Origin: Streptomyces sp. NBC_01571
GTDB lineage: Bacteria > Actinomycetota > Actinomycetes > Streptomycetales > Streptomycetaceae
Direction of reading: 5' to 3'
Assembly (NCBI RefSeq): GCF_026339875.1
Contig: NZ_JAPEPZ010000001.1
Coordinates: 1,736,001 to 1,800,000, forward strand
DNA length: 64,000 bases
This document shows, piece after piece, positions 28,698 to 38,620 of the stretch. Position 1 is the first letter of the stretch. Every line of letters begins with the position of its first letter. The notes under the pieces were generated by a model. The model ran no database searches. It was not told the DNA's origin and saw nothing but the letters and a program-made list of their open reading frames with translations. Both the position numbers and the translations under genes were made by a program.

Positions 28698-29150
28698 TCA
28701 GCCGTTCGGGCGCAGGGTCCAGACGACGGTCATCTCTCCGGTGACAGCGCCGTCCGCGCGCTGGATGGCGACGGCGACGGAGAACTCGGGCCGCATGCCC
28801 GCGTCGAGTTCTGCCACCACGTCGGCGGCCGGACGGCCGAGGGTCGCGGTGGCGGTGACCGGCCCCATCGCCAGCTTCTTGTAGGCGATCTCGGCGCGCA
28901 CCGCGAGGGGCACGGCACGCGAGAGCTGCTCCCCGAAGGCCGCGAGGACGATCGCCCCGCTCGCCGACTCACCCAGGGTGAACATCGCTCCGGCGTGCGG
29001 GCCGCCGACATGGTTGTGGTACTCGCTCTGGTCCGGGAGGTTGACCACAGCCTTCTCCGGGGTGGTCTCCACGAACTCGAGATTCAGGGTCCGGGCCATC
29101 GGGACCGTGGCGGCGAGCATCTCGCCGATCGTCATCTGGTCTGCGCTCAT
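28698..29150 (-). CDS. hotdog-fold thioesterase (DUF4442/PaaI type)
   Basis: A 150-residue hotdog-fold protein. The family segment NHVGGPHAGAMFTLGESASGAIVLAAFG supplies the HAGA-type acyl-CoA thioesterase loop. The substrate is unknown. ATG 29150 opens directly on the domain. The upstream 150 bp toward the divergent 29300 gene is AT-richer than average and should hold both promoters. Confidence 0.85.
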   Translation of the reverse strand: MSADQMTIGEMLAATVPMARTLNLEFVETTPEKAVVNLPDQSEYHNHVGGPHAGAMFTLGESASGAIVLAAFGEQLSRAVPLAVRAEIAYKKLAMGPVTATATLGRPAADVVAELDAGMRPEFSVAVAIQRADGAVTGEMTVVWTLRPNG

Positions 29151-29299
29151 ACCCGAATGTTACCCGTGAGTAGAAAATCTTGGCCAGCACCCGGGCATGT
29201 GAAGAAAACGTAAAAATCCGCTCCCGATTCCTGACCGGTACATGGCTGAAGGTGAGCAGTGACCGAAACGTGGCACAGCCGCTACTAGGGTGACTGCCC

Positions 29300-30340
29300 A
29301 TGTGGCCAGGACAGCAGCCGCCCGGGGGCGAGCAGAATCCGCAGAACCAGAATCCGCAGCAGCCCAACCCGTACCAGCAGCCGGGGTACCAGCAGCCCAA
29401 CCCGTATCAGCAGCCGGGGTACCAGCAGCCCAATCCGTACGGGCAGCCGCAGTGGGGCGCCGGGCCGGAGTCGCCCGGGGCGCCCACGGTGCCCGGCGGA
29501 CCGGGGGGCGGAAACGGGGGCGGCAACCGGACGAAGATCACCGCCATTGTCGCGGCCTCGGCCGTCGTGATCGCGGCGGGCGTCACCGGCTTCCTCGTCC
29601 TGGGCGGCAAGGACAAGGACGACAACGCGGGCGGCGATCCGTCCACGTCCGCGTCCCCGAAGACGTCCGCACCGACGTCCCCGAGCACGGGCGGGAGCGA
29701 CGACAACCCGCGCGGCGGCGACGACGAGAAGCCGACCGTCGCGGGCTGGAAGGTCGTCGTCAACCCCAAGTGGGGCACCGCGTTCGACGTGCCGGCGGAC
29801 TGGAACGTCGAAACGCCCGGCACCTTCATCGGCTTCGAGGACAAGAAGAAGGGCGACGGTTCCGCGCTCATCGGCATGTCCGCGCCCGCTTTCCTCAAGG
29901 AGAAGTGGTGCACGTCCGACGACGACAAGGACGGTCGTACGGACGACACGGCGCTCGCCGCCGCGGGCACCAAGGGACAGAGCGGCGCCAAGAACACCGA
30001 CGACGTCGCGCGCAACGACTCGGCCTGGTGGGTCTTCGGCGGCTACACCGACCAGAAGGACGCGTCGAAGAAGCTGCTCAGAATCGGCAAGCCCGCGGCG
30101 TACACGACGGCTTCCGGGATCACGGGCAGCGTCGCCACGACGTATTCCGCCGGCGTCCCGAAGAAGGGCAAGTGCGACTCGGACGGCAAGGCGACCACGT
30201 TCGCCTTCAAGAACTCGGCCGGCGACTTCGTGTCCTGGACGCTCTACAGCGCGAAGGGGGTCGGCGAGGAGGTCCCCGACGCCACGGTCCGGAAGATATT
30301 GAGCACGGTCCGGCTGCACGGTGAGCCGACGGGGTCGTGA
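29300..30340 (+). CDS. membrane-anchored protein with Q/P/Y-rich N terminus, function unknown
   Basis: A 346-residue single-pass protein. The N-terminal 75 residues are low complexity, with three copies of a QQPNPYQQPGY-like unit. A transmembrane helix spans about residues 80-103. The exported remainder begins with a Ser/Thr/Pro/Asp-rich linker (105-145), then a compact domain (about 148-340) with two cysteines. This is a common actinobacterial layout, seen around PknB-type signalling and cell-wall proteins, but no specific family is recognised. The stop codon lies inside a 30-bp tandem duplication. Confidence 0.8.
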   Translation: MWPGQQPPGGEQNPQNQNPQQPNPYQQPGYQQPNPYQQPGYQQPNPYGQPQWGAGPESPGAPTVPGGPGGGNGGGNRTKITAIVAASAVVIAAGVTGFLVLGGKDKDDNAGGDPSTSASPKTSAPTSPSTGGSDDNPRGGDDEKPTVAGWKVVVNPKWGTAFDVPADWNVETPGTFIGFEDKKKGDGSALIGMSAPAFLKEKWCTSDDDKDGRTDDTALAAAGTKGQSGAKNTDDVARNDSAWWVFGGYTDQKDASKKLLRIGKPAAYTTASGITGSVATTYSAGVPKKGKCDSDGKATTFAFKNSAGDFVSWTLYSAKGVGEEVPDATVRKILSTVRLHGEPTGS

Positions 30341-30373
30341 GCGCTGCACGGTGAGCCGACGGGGTCGTGAGCG
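30314..30373. repeat. 30-bp tandem duplication spanning a stop codon
   Basis: Two identical units starting at 30314 and 30344 each begin CTGCACGGTGAGCCGACGGG and end GTCGTGAGCG. The first contains the final codons and TGA of the preceding gene; the second is non-coding. Confidence 0.9.
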
Positions 30374-30473
30374 ACCCCGGGGAGCCCTGAGCCGCCGCGC
30401 GGGTACGTGAGCGGTGTGCGGAGGGCGTGCACCGGGTTTGGCAAGTCGGGCACCGGGCGGCGAAAGTGGCCCG

Positions 30474-31790
30474 GTGACCTCTGCCGCCGACCTCCGTCGA
30501 CACCCGCGCCGTCCTTCCTGGGCGGGCCGGAACTACACCCTGCTGACCGCCGCCGCGGTCGTCACCAACCTGGGCAGCCAGGGCGCGCTGATCGCCGCGG
30601 CGTTCGCGGTGCTCGCAACGGGCGGCGACGGCGGTGACGTCGGCCTGGTGGCGGCGGCGCGGACCCTGCCGCTGGTCCTCTTCCTGCTGATCGGCGGCGC
30701 GGTGGCGGACCGGCTGCCGCGCCATCGGGTGATGGTCGCGGCCAACGCCCTCAACTGCGTCTCGCAGGCGGCGTTCGCGCTTCTGGTGCTGTCCGGCGAA
30801 CCGCGGCTGTGGCAGATGCTCCTGCTGTCCGCGCTCGGCGGCACCGGGCAGGCGTTCTTCAGTCCGGCCGCCGAGGGCATGCTGATGTCCTCGGTCGACG
30901 GAGAGCAGGCGAGCCGCGCCTTCGCCATGTTCCGGATGGCGATGCAGGGCGCGGGGCTCGGCGGGGCGGCACTCGGCGGCGCGATGGTGGCGGTGATCGG
31001 GCCCGGGTGGGTCCTCGCGGTGGACGCGGTGGCGTTCGCCCTCGCCGGGGCACTGCGCTCGTTCCTCGACGTGAGTCACATACCCCCGCGCCGGCCCGGC
31101 GACGGGCTGCTCTCCGATCTCCGCGAGGGCTGGCGGGAATTCGTCGGACGGCCCTGGCTGTGGACGGTCGTCGCGCAGTTCTCCGTGGTGGTCGCCGTCG
31201 TGGGCGCCGCCGACGCGGTCTACGGTCCGCTGGTCGCCCGGGACAGCCTCGGCGGGCCGGGGCCCTGGGGTCTGGCCCTCGGCGCGTTCGGTGCGGGCAC
31301 CGTCGGCGGCGCGCTGCTGATGACCCGTTGGAAGCCGCGCCGGCTGCTGCTCGCGGGCACCCTCTGCGTCTTCCCGCTCGCCGCGCCGGCCGCCGCGCTC
31401 GCGGTCCCGGTGCCGTTGGTGCCGCTGTGTGCCGTGATGTTCGTCAGCGGGGCGGCGATAGAGGTGTTCGGTGTCTCGTGGATGACCGCGCTGCACCAGG
31501 AGATCCCCGAGGACAAGCTCTCCCGTGTCTCGGCGTACGACTGGTTCGGGTCGATCGCGATGGTCCCGCTGGCCACGGCCCTGGCGGGTCCGGCGGAGCA
31601 GGCCTTCGGCCGGACGGCCGCCCTGTGGGGCTGCTCGACACTGGTCGTCGTGGTCACGGCGGCGGTGCTTTTCGTACCGGACGTACGGAATCTGACCAGG
31701 CGGACCAGGCCGGTGGCGCAGGGATCGCCGTCGGTGGACGTCGAACGCGTGTCAGCCGATGCCGAAGGCGCCGCCGGGCGGTTCGGGTGA
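30474..31790 (+). CDS. MFS transporter
   Basis: A 438-residue major facilitator with about 11-12 helices. The A-like motif GGAVADRLPRHRVMV follows helix 2, and the second half begins near LWTVVAQFSVVVAVVGAADAVYGPL. It resembles EntS/MdtG-like drug or siderophore exporters. The GTG at 30474 is chosen because upstream residues are not hydrophobic or family-like. Its 3' end overlaps the convergent spermidine-synthase-like gene by 39 bp. Confidence 0.85.
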   Translation: MTSAADLRRHPRRPSWAGRNYTLLTAAAVVTNLGSQGALIAAAFAVLATGGDGGDVGLVAAARTLPLVLFLLIGGAVADRLPRHRVMVAANALNCVSQAAFALLVLSGEPRLWQMLLLSALGGTGQAFFSPAAEGMLMSSVDGEQASRAFAMFRMAMQGAGLGGAALGGAMVAVIGPGWVLAVDAVAFALAGALRSFLDVSHIPPRRPGDGLLSDLREGWREFVGRPWLWTVVAQFSVVVAVVGAADAVYGPLVARDSLGGPGPWGLALGAFGAGTVGGALLMTRWKPRRLLLAGTLCVFPLAAPAAALAVPVPLVPLCAVMFVSGAAIEVFGVSWMTALHQEIPEDKLSRVSAYDWFGSIAMVPLATALAGPAEQAFGRTAALWGCSTLVVVVTAAVLFVPDVRNLTRRTRPVAQGSPSVDVERVSADAEGAAGRFG

Positions 31791-32597
31791 GGGGACCGCG
31801 TCCTCGTCGCGGACGGGTGCGGCACCGCCGATGAACCTCCGCAGCGCGGAGCCGTGTTCCACCCGCGCCGGGAACGCGTCCGAGGCGGTGCGGCGGGCGA
31901 GAGCGGCCGTGTCGAGCGGGTGGTGGGAGGCCACCAGCACCGCGTTGCCGAAACGCCGTCCGCGCAGCACGCCCGGTTCGGCGATCACCGCCAGTTCCTC
32001 GAACACCTCCGAGAACGTGGCGAGTTGGGAGCGCAGGAAGGTGAAGGGGGCGGAGTCGGCGAGGTTGGCCAGGTAGACGCCGTCGGTGCGCAGGACCCGC
32101 CCGGCGGCCTGCGCGTACGCCGTGGACGTCAGGTGCGCGGGGACGCGCGAGCCGCCGAAGACATCCGCGATCACGATGTCGACGGAGGCGGGCGCGGCGG
32201 ATTCGAGCCACTCCCGGGCGTCCGCGCCGTGCACGGTGACACCGGCGTCGTCGGCCACGGGCAGGTGCTCGGCGATCAGGGCCAGCAGACCCCGGTCGGC
32301 CTCGACCACGTCCTGACGTGCGCCTGGCCGGGTCGCGGCCACATAGCGGGGCAGTGTCAGCGCGCCCCCGCCGAGGTGCAGCACGTCCGGGCTGTGTCCC
32401 GGCGCGACGACGGTGTCCAGCACGTGCCCGAGCCGTCGCGCGTACTCGAACTCCAGATGCGTGGGCTCGTCCAGGTCCACGTACGACTGCGGTGCCCCGT
32501 CGACCGTCAACAGCCAGGCCCGCTTCCGGTCGACGTCCGGCATCAGTTTGGCGGTCCCGTGATCCACGGCCCGCATCACGGGTATCGGCTCGTCCAC
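31752..32597 (-). CDS. spermidine synthase-like methyltransferase-fold protein
   Basis: A 281-residue protein with a polyamine aminopropyltransferase/methyltransferase fold. SYVDLDEPTHLEFEYARR and DVLHLGGGALTLPRYVA match the spermidine synthase family's nucleotide-binding loop, and ADVFGGSRVPAHLTSTAY replaces the usual DxxDP catalytic segment. The loss of paired acidic residues suggests it is not a true spermidine synthase. GTG 32597 is used; ATG a few codons downstream is an alternative. The 3' end overlaps the MFS gene. Confidence 0.8.
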   Translation of the reverse strand: MDEPIPVMRAVDHGTAKLMPDVDRKRAWLLTVDGAPQSYVDLDEPTHLEFEYARRLGHVLDTVVAPGHSPDVLHLGGGALTLPRYVAATRPGARQDVVEADRGLLALIAEHLPVADDAGVTVHGADAREWLESAAPASVDIVIADVFGGSRVPAHLTSTAYAQAAGRVLRTDGVYLANLADSAPFTFLRSQLATFSEVFEELAVIAEPGVLRGRRFGNAVLVASHHPLDTAALARRTASDAFPARVEHGSALRRFIGGAAPVRDEDAVPSPEPPGGAFGIG

Positions 32598-33069
32598 GCG
32601 TCCATTGTGCCGCCCCTGCCGCCGCCCACGGCCCGGTGCCCGTATCCGGGTGATCTCCCACCACGGCACAGCCCCCAGCGACCGGTCCCCCGGCGCCCTG
32701 GCCGCGCGGCACGGCCGGCCGCCCCGCCGCGGCCCCGACGCCCGACCACCGGCCGACTCCCCGCCCACCGAACCACCCACCGATCCGCCCGCCGACCGGC
32801 CCGGGACCGGGCTGCCTACCGGCCCCCGACCCGAGCCACCCGGCCCGCACCGCACCCGCCGGACGCCCGGCCCCCGAAGCACGCCCGATCCACCCGCGCG
32901 CGCCCGGCGCCACGACGCCCGGTCCCCTCGCGCGCCCGGCACCACGACGGTGGGCGCCCCCGCGTGAGCCCTCGGCGGCCAGGCTCACCAGGGGCGCCGA
33001 CGCCGGACGAACCGGGTGCCCGCTCCTTTCGCAGCGGGCACCCGTACCGCCCGTACCGCCCCCCGGCCG
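32598..33069. other. intergenic region without a supported gene
   Basis: About 470 bp of very GC-rich, proline/arginine-codon-like sequence between the spermidine-synthase-like gene and the tuf3 stop. Degenerate short repeats of a CCGCCCGCCGACC kind occur near 32760-32800. Open frames on both strands are low complexity and do not resemble any family. Confidence 0.5.
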
Positions 33070-34239
33070 TCAGCCGACCGAGGTCACCGTCCCCGCGCCG
33101 ACCGTCCGGCCGCCCTCACGGATCGCGAAACCCAGGCCGGGCTCCAGCGGCACGTCGCGTCCCAGCTCGACCGTCATCGTGACGGTGTCGCCGGGTCGGG
33201 CGACCGTCCGCTCGCCGAGGTCGACATCGCCGACCACGTCCGCGGTACGGATGTAGAACTGCGGCCGGTACCCGGTGGCGACCGGCGTCGTCCGTCCGCC
33301 CTCGCCCGACGACAGGACGTACACCTGCGCCGAGAAGCGGCGGCCGGGCACGACGCTGCCGGGCGCGGCGACGATGTGCCCGCGCCGTACGGCGTCCCGG
33401 GGCACCCCGCGCAGCAGCAGCGCCACGTTGTCCCCGGCCTGCGCCTCCGCCATGGGCTTTCCGAAGGTCTCCAGACCAGTGACCACCGTGTCGACGGCGG
33501 CCCCGAGCACTTCGACGCGGTCGCCGACCCGGATCGTGCCGCGCTCGACGGCGCCCGTGACGACGGTTCCGCGCCCGGTGATGGTGAGCACGTTCTCGAC
33601 CGGCAGCAGGAACGGCGCGTCGACGTACCGCTCGGGCATCGGCACGTACGTGTCCACCGCGTCGAGCAACGCGTCGATCGCCGCGGTCCAGCGGGGGTCC
33701 CCCTCCAGCGCCCTGAGACCGGAGACCCGGACGACGGGGACGGACTCGCCTCCGTAGCCGTGCGCGGAGAGCAGTTCGCGGACCTCCAGCTCCACGAGGT
33801 CGGTGAGCTCCTCGTCGCCCGCGTCGGCCTTGTTCAGGGCGACGACGATGTGGTCGACGCCCACCTGCCGGGCGAGCAGCACGTGCTCGGCGGTCTGCGG
33901 CATGATCCCGTCGAGCGCGGAGACGACGAGGATCGCCCCGTCGAGCTGCGCCGCGCCGGTGACCATGTTCTTGATGTAGTCGGCGTGGCCCGGCATGTCG
34001 ACGTGCGCGTAGTGCCGGGTGTCGGTCTCGTACTCGACGTGCGCGATGTTGATGGTGATGCCGCGCGCGGCCTCCTCCGGCGCGCGGTCGATGCGGTCGA
34101 AGGGCACGAACGTGCCGGAGCCGCGGTCGGCGAGAACCTTGGTGATGGCGGCGGTCAGGGTGGTCTTGCCGTGGTCGACATGACCCATGGTGCCGATGTT
34201 CAGGTGCGGCTTGGTGCGCACGTAAGCCGTCTTGGGCAT
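33070..34239 (-). CDS. tuf3: divergent elongation factor Tu, EF-Tu3
   Basis: A translational GTPase delivering aminoacyl-tRNA, 389 residues. GTPase motifs are GHVDHGKTT (19-27), RGITI (59-63), DMPGHADY (81-88; the canonical form is DCPGHADY) and NKAD (136-139; canonical NKCD). Domains 2 and 3 are intact, ending [15 protein letters not shown]. Many surface positions differ from the housekeeping EF-Tu, and residue 160 is histidine where Escherichia coli has the kirromycin-contact Tyr160. In Streptomyces such a third gene, tuf3, is distinct from tuf1. Published work on the kirromycin producer S. ramocissimus found EF-Tu3 resistant to elfamycins. It is not flanked by fusA or rps genes, as expected for tuf3. 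Confidence 0.93.
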   Translation of the reverse strand: MPKTAYVRTKPHLNIGTMGHVDHGKTTLTAAITKVLADRGSGTFVPFDRIDRAPEEAARGITINIAHVEYETDTRHYAHVDMPGHADYIKNMVTGAAQLDGAILVVSALDGIMPQTAEHVLLARQVGVDHIVVALNKADAGDEELTDLVELEVRELLSAHGYGGESVPVVRVSGLRALEGDPRWTAAIDALLDAVDTYVPMPERYVDAPFLLPVENVLTITGRGTVVTGAVERGTIRVGDRVEVLGAAVDTVVTGLETFGKPMAEAQAGDNVALLLRGVPRDAVRRGHIVAAPGSVVPGRRFSAQVYVLSSGEGGRTTPVATGYRPQFYIRTADVVGDVDLGERTVARPGDTVTMTVELGRDVPLEPGLGFAIREGGRTVGAGTVTSVG

Positions 34240-35000
34240 GGCTGTACCTCGAAGCCTCTTGGATGTCAGCGGAGCTGAGTGAGGGCCCCGGCGCTCACGG
34301 CCGGGACGGGGACCCCGAGGATCTGCCGACCCTCCCCCTGCGGGGTCCGCCGGACAATCCGGGAAGGGTCAGCTTCGGGCGCCGTCGACGGCTGCCACGA
34401 TGATCGGGACGGCAGCCTTCGGCGCATCCGCGACTGCGGATGCTGCGAAGAGGAAGGCGTGCCGGAACATGAGGCGATCATCGCCGACATGTCCGGCCGC
34501 GTCGAATGGTTTTCCGCGCCACCGGGTCGCGTGCCGGTGCGTGGTGCTGCCGGTGCGTCAGGAGCGCACGGCCCAGGGGTCGATGCGGGGGCGACGGGCC
34601 ATCGGCGGGCGCCCGGAGGAGAGTTGTCTCACACGGCGGCGCGCCGGGTCGACGGCGCGGCGGGGGAAGCGGTGCTTCGCCGGCGGCCGGCCCAGCGGGG
34701 CCGCGGTGACGGGGTCCGCGTCCACCGGGGCCGCGGCGCTGGGAAGGACCGTGCGGGACGGCGTGCGGCGATCGCGCGTGGTCAGACCGCGGAAGGGGCG
34801 ACGTCGCTCATGTACGGCCGCTCGGCCATGGCCCGTTGCGGATCGTCCGCCGCGACGCCGGCGACCGTGAACCGTGCCGGCACCATGTCCTCGAGGTGCC
34901 GTCCGGCATCTCGAACCGGGCATCCGGCGTTCCGGAAGCTGTGACGCCCATGAGACGAACCATACGGCGATCACACGCACGGGTCGGTTAGTGTCGCCGA
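34240..35000. other. long leader/intergenic region upstream of tuf3, no supported gene
   Basis: A 760-bp gap between the divergent tuf3 and VTT membrane-protein starts. Several overlapping open frames exist (for example 34279-34944 on the plus strand), but none has a domain signature, a good ribosome-binding site or natural codon bias; all are arginine/alanine-rich shadows. The tuf3 promoter must lie near 34240-34400. I see no clear operator. Confidence 0.5.
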
Positions 35001-35780
35001 ATGCTCGATGCCACCACCCGCTCTGGGGGCACCGCCACGGCCGTCCCCGCGGCCCCCGCCACGGAGCTCCCCCTCGCCGCGGAGCTCGCCGTCTCCACTC
35101 CCACGGGCCTCGCCGCCCGGTGCACGAGAGTCGTGCTCTCGCCCTGGTCCCGGCTCTCCCTGTTGCTGGTGCTGCTCGCGGCGTCCGCGGCGAGCGTGCT
35201 GTTCCTCGAACCGCAGCGACTGCTCTCGGACGGCTGGCCACCGCAGCTCAGCGGTGCCGCCGCCGCCGTGGTCTTCGGGGTGGCGTACGGGCTGTGCACG
35301 GTGGCGTTCGTGCCCCGGCCGTTGCTCAATCTCGCCGCCGGCGCCCTGTTCGGCTCCCAGCTCGGTCTCACCACGGCGCTCGCGGGTACGGTGCTCGGCG
35401 CCGGGATTGCCTTCGGGCTCGGCCGGATCCTCGGGCAGGACGCACTGCGGCCGCTGCTGCGCGCCCGTTGGCTGAAGGCGGCCGACGGACAGCTCAGCCG
35501 GCACGGCTTCCGCACGATGATGATGGCCCGTCTGTTCCCCGGAGTGCCCTTCTGGGCGGCGAACTACTGCGCTGCCGTCTCCCGTATGGGCTGGCTGCCG
35601 TTCCTCCTGGCCACGGCCCTGGGTTCGGTCCCGAACACCGCCGCGTACGCCGTCGCCGGCGCCCGCGCCTCGGCACCGACCTCGCCCGCCTTCCTGATCG
35701 CGATGGGCTTCATCGCGGTGCCCGCGCTGGCGGGCGCCGTCGTGGCCTGGCGCAAGCGCCACCACCTGCGCGGACGCTGA
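35001..35780 (+). CDS. TVP38/TMEM64 (VTT) family membrane protein
   Basis: A 259-residue membrane protein of the VTT-domain family, distantly related to DedA. Diagnostic segments are FVPRPLLNLAAGALFGSQLGLTTALAGTVLGAGIAFGLGR and MMMARLFPGVPFWAANYCAAVSRM. The N-terminal 45 residues are probably cytoplasmic, followed by about six helices. Family members are linked to lipid scrambling; the role here is unknown. Confidence 0.88.
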   Translation: MLDATTRSGGTATAVPAAPATELPLAAELAVSTPTGLAARCTRVVLSPWSRLSLLLVLLAASAASVLFLEPQRLLSDGWPPQLSGAAAAVVFGVAYGLCTVAFVPRPLLNLAAGALFGSQLGLTTALAGTVLGAGIAFGLGRILGQDALRPLLRARWLKAADGQLSRHGFRTMMMARLFPGVPFWAANYCAAVSRMGWLPFLLATALGSVPNTAAYAVAGARASAPTSPAFLIAMGFIAVPALAGAVVAWRKRHHLRGR

Positions 35781-36008
35781 CACCACGGACCCAGGACGCT
35801 CGCGAAGACCGCCGAACGCGCCGGATCCGCGACTGCACGGACGCCCCGGACGCCCGGGAATCCGCGGCCCGTACGGGACGCCGCCCGAACGCCCCGGGGC
35901 CCGGGGCCCGCACGGACGCCGCAGACCACCCCAGACCCGGCGCCCGCACGGACGCCGCAGACCACCCCCGGACCCGGGGCCGGTACGAGCCGAGCCTGCC
36001 CGTCCGCG

Positions 36009-37178
<1,170 letters not shown>

Positions 37179-37210
37179 GGCTGCTCTCCAGGGTCGTGGA
37201 GTTTGCTTTC

Positions 37211-37251
37211 CCAACTCACTAAGTGACTCCAGAGTAACCTAGTCAGTTTGG
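37211..37251. promoter_or_regulatory. imperfect inverted repeat in the thiolase/HxlR promoter region
   Basis: The arms CCAACTCACTAAGTGA (37211-37226) and the complement of 37236-37251, CCAAACTGACTAGGTT, share CCAA and ACTAA/ACTAG blocks in inverted orientation. The patch is AT-richer than its surroundings. It lies between divergent starts (37178 and 37281) and is a reasonable HxlR-type operator. Confidence 0.4.
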
Positions 37252-37280
37252 TATTCCAACCCACCCGGTAGACTGGGGGC

Positions 37281-37742
37281 ATGAAGGACGCCCGCCCCTG
37301 CTCGATCGCCGAGACCCTGGCCCTCGTCGGCGAGAAGTACTCCCTCCTGGTCATGCGGGAGGTGACACTCGGAGCCACCCGCTTCGACCAGCTCGCCCGC
37401 AACATCGGCGCGCCGCGCGACGTGCTCGCCGCGCGTCTGAAGCGACTCGTCGACATCGGCGTGCTGGAGAAGGCCGAGTACAGCGACCGCCCGAAGCGCT
37501 ACGAGTACCGGGCCACGCGAGCCGGCCTGGAACTCCAACCGGTGCTGCTGACGCTGATGGAGTGGGGTGACCGTCATCTTCAGGAGGACGGTTTCCGCCC
37601 GATGGTGATGGAGCACACGTGCGGCCATGAACTGGTCCCGCAGGTGGTCTGCAGGGAGTGCGGTCAGGAGATCGAGCACGGCGGACTGACGGCCCACCCG
37701 CAGTCCCCGGGCTGGACGGTGACGGGGCCCGCGGTGGCGTAG
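37281..37742 (+). CDS. HxlR family transcriptional regulator
   Basis: A 153-residue winged-helix regulator. It begins with the family opening CSIAETLALVGEKYSLLVMREV, followed by RFDQLARNIGAPRDVLAARLKRLVDIGVLE. An uncommon C-terminal extension holds HTCGHELVPQVVCRECGQEIEHG, a three-cysteine cluster that could bind metal or sense redox state. HxlR proteins often respond to reactive electrophiles. Divergent from the thiolase. Confidence 0.9.
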   Translation: MKDARPCSIAETLALVGEKYSLLVMREVTLGATRFDQLARNIGAPRDVLAARLKRLVDIGVLEKAEYSDRPKRYEYRATRAGLELQPVLLTLMEWGDRHLQEDGFRPMVMEHTCGHELVPQVVCRECGQEIEHGGLTAHPQSPGWTVTGPAVA

Positions 37743-37820
37743 ACACGGGGCCCGGTGGCGGCCCGTCGGCGCGGGCACGGGTTCCTCACGGTGCGGAGGC
37801 CCTCGCCCCCTGCCCCGTGT

Positions 37821-37880
37821 CCCCTGCGCTCCCTGTCCCTTGCGCTCCCTGTCCCCTGTGCTCTCTGTCCCCTGCTGCCT
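37821..37880. repeat. 16-bp polypyrimidine tandem repeat
   Basis: Three near-identical 16-bp units (37821, 37837, 37853), typified by CCCCTGCGCTCCCTGT, followed by a degenerate fourth. They lie between the convergent HxlR and cupin gene stops, one strand being almost purely pyrimidine. Possibly slippage-prone non-coding sequence, or part of a terminator. Confidence 0.8.
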
Positions 37881-37885
37881 CCCGC

Positions 37886-38620
37886 CTAGTCGTTCCCCTT
37901 GTAGACGTCCAGCCGTCCGCACATGCCGAACCGGCCGTACGCCGCGGGCTGTTCGGCCCGAACGAGGGCCTCGTCGAGGTGGGACGTGTCGCCCCGCTCC
38001 AGCCGGGCGAGCTGCTCACCCGTGACCGCGGCGGCGGCCTCGGCACCGCGCCGCCACCGCTCACGCCACTCGGCGAGCCGGGGCCGCACCAGCGCGGCCG
38101 CGGCCCGGTGGAACGCGGCGAGCCGCTCGGGGCCTTGTGCGGCGCGGAGCGCGCGGTAGCCCTCGACGGCCAGATCGCGTCGGGCCCGGACGATCCGTTC
38201 GCGCTCGTCCTCGGGCGCGTCGTCCGGGACGACCGTCGCCGCGGCGTACGTCCCGGGGTCGGCGAGATACTCCGGGGGCAGGGTGAGCACGGCGTCGCCC
38301 GCCTCCGGAAGCCCACTGTTCTGCATCAGCACGGTGATGCGCAGACCGTCCTCGTCGACGAGCCGGTGGATGGTGCCGGGCGTGAACCACGCGACCGTGC
38401 CCGGCGTGAGCGGCGTGACCTCGTACCCGGACGCCGTCAGCGTCTGGACGGCACCCCGCCCGCCGGTGACGACGTACGCCTCCGAGCAGGTGAGGTGCAT
38501 GTGCGGGGTTCCGCCGGACACGCCGTCGGCGGCGGGCCAGTCGTAGACGCGGAGGTGGGAGACGGCGACGGCGCCGGGCAGGCCGGTGAAGCCCGGGATC
38601 TCCTGGAAGCCGTTCACCAC
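37886..38620 (-). CDS. cupin domain protein
   Basis: A 244-residue protein with an N-terminal cupin (about residues 15-115). GGTPHMHLTCSEAYVVTGGRGAVQTL is motif 1 with paired histidines and glutamate, and WFTPGTIHRLV carries the second histidine. A helical C-terminal region follows. It is the last gene of a tightly linked operon, its GTG overlapping the stop of the PmoA-like gene. Probably a sugar-binding or sugar-isomerising cupin, inferred from neighbours. Confidence 0.82.
   Translation of the reverse strand: MVNGFQEIPGFTGLPGAVAVSHLRVYDWPAADGVSGGTPHMHLTCSEAYVVTGGRGAVQTLTASGYEVTPLTPGTVAWFTPGTIHRLVDEDGLRITVLMQNSGLPEAGDAVLTLPPEYLADPGTYAAATVVPDDAPEDERERIVRARRDLAVEGYRALRAAQGPERLAAFHRAAAALVRPRLAEWRERWRRGAEAAAAVTGEQLARLERGDTSHLDEALVRAEQPAAYGRFGMCGRLDVYKGND

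Noticed and set aside
32598..33069. Proline-rich plus-strand frame in the gap before tuf3
   Set aside because: Composition driven by GC-rich degenerate repeats; no start signal and no conserved features.
33070..34239. Idea that tuf3 was brought in with the biosynthetic cluster as its resistance gene
   Set aside because: tuf3 occurs in Streptomyces without elfamycin clusters and lies among ordinary genes left of the insertion scar, so it is probably resident.
34279..34944. Candidate gene between tuf3 and the VTT protein
   Set aside because: No ribosome-binding site, no recognisable domain, arginine-rich composition, and competing frames on both strands.
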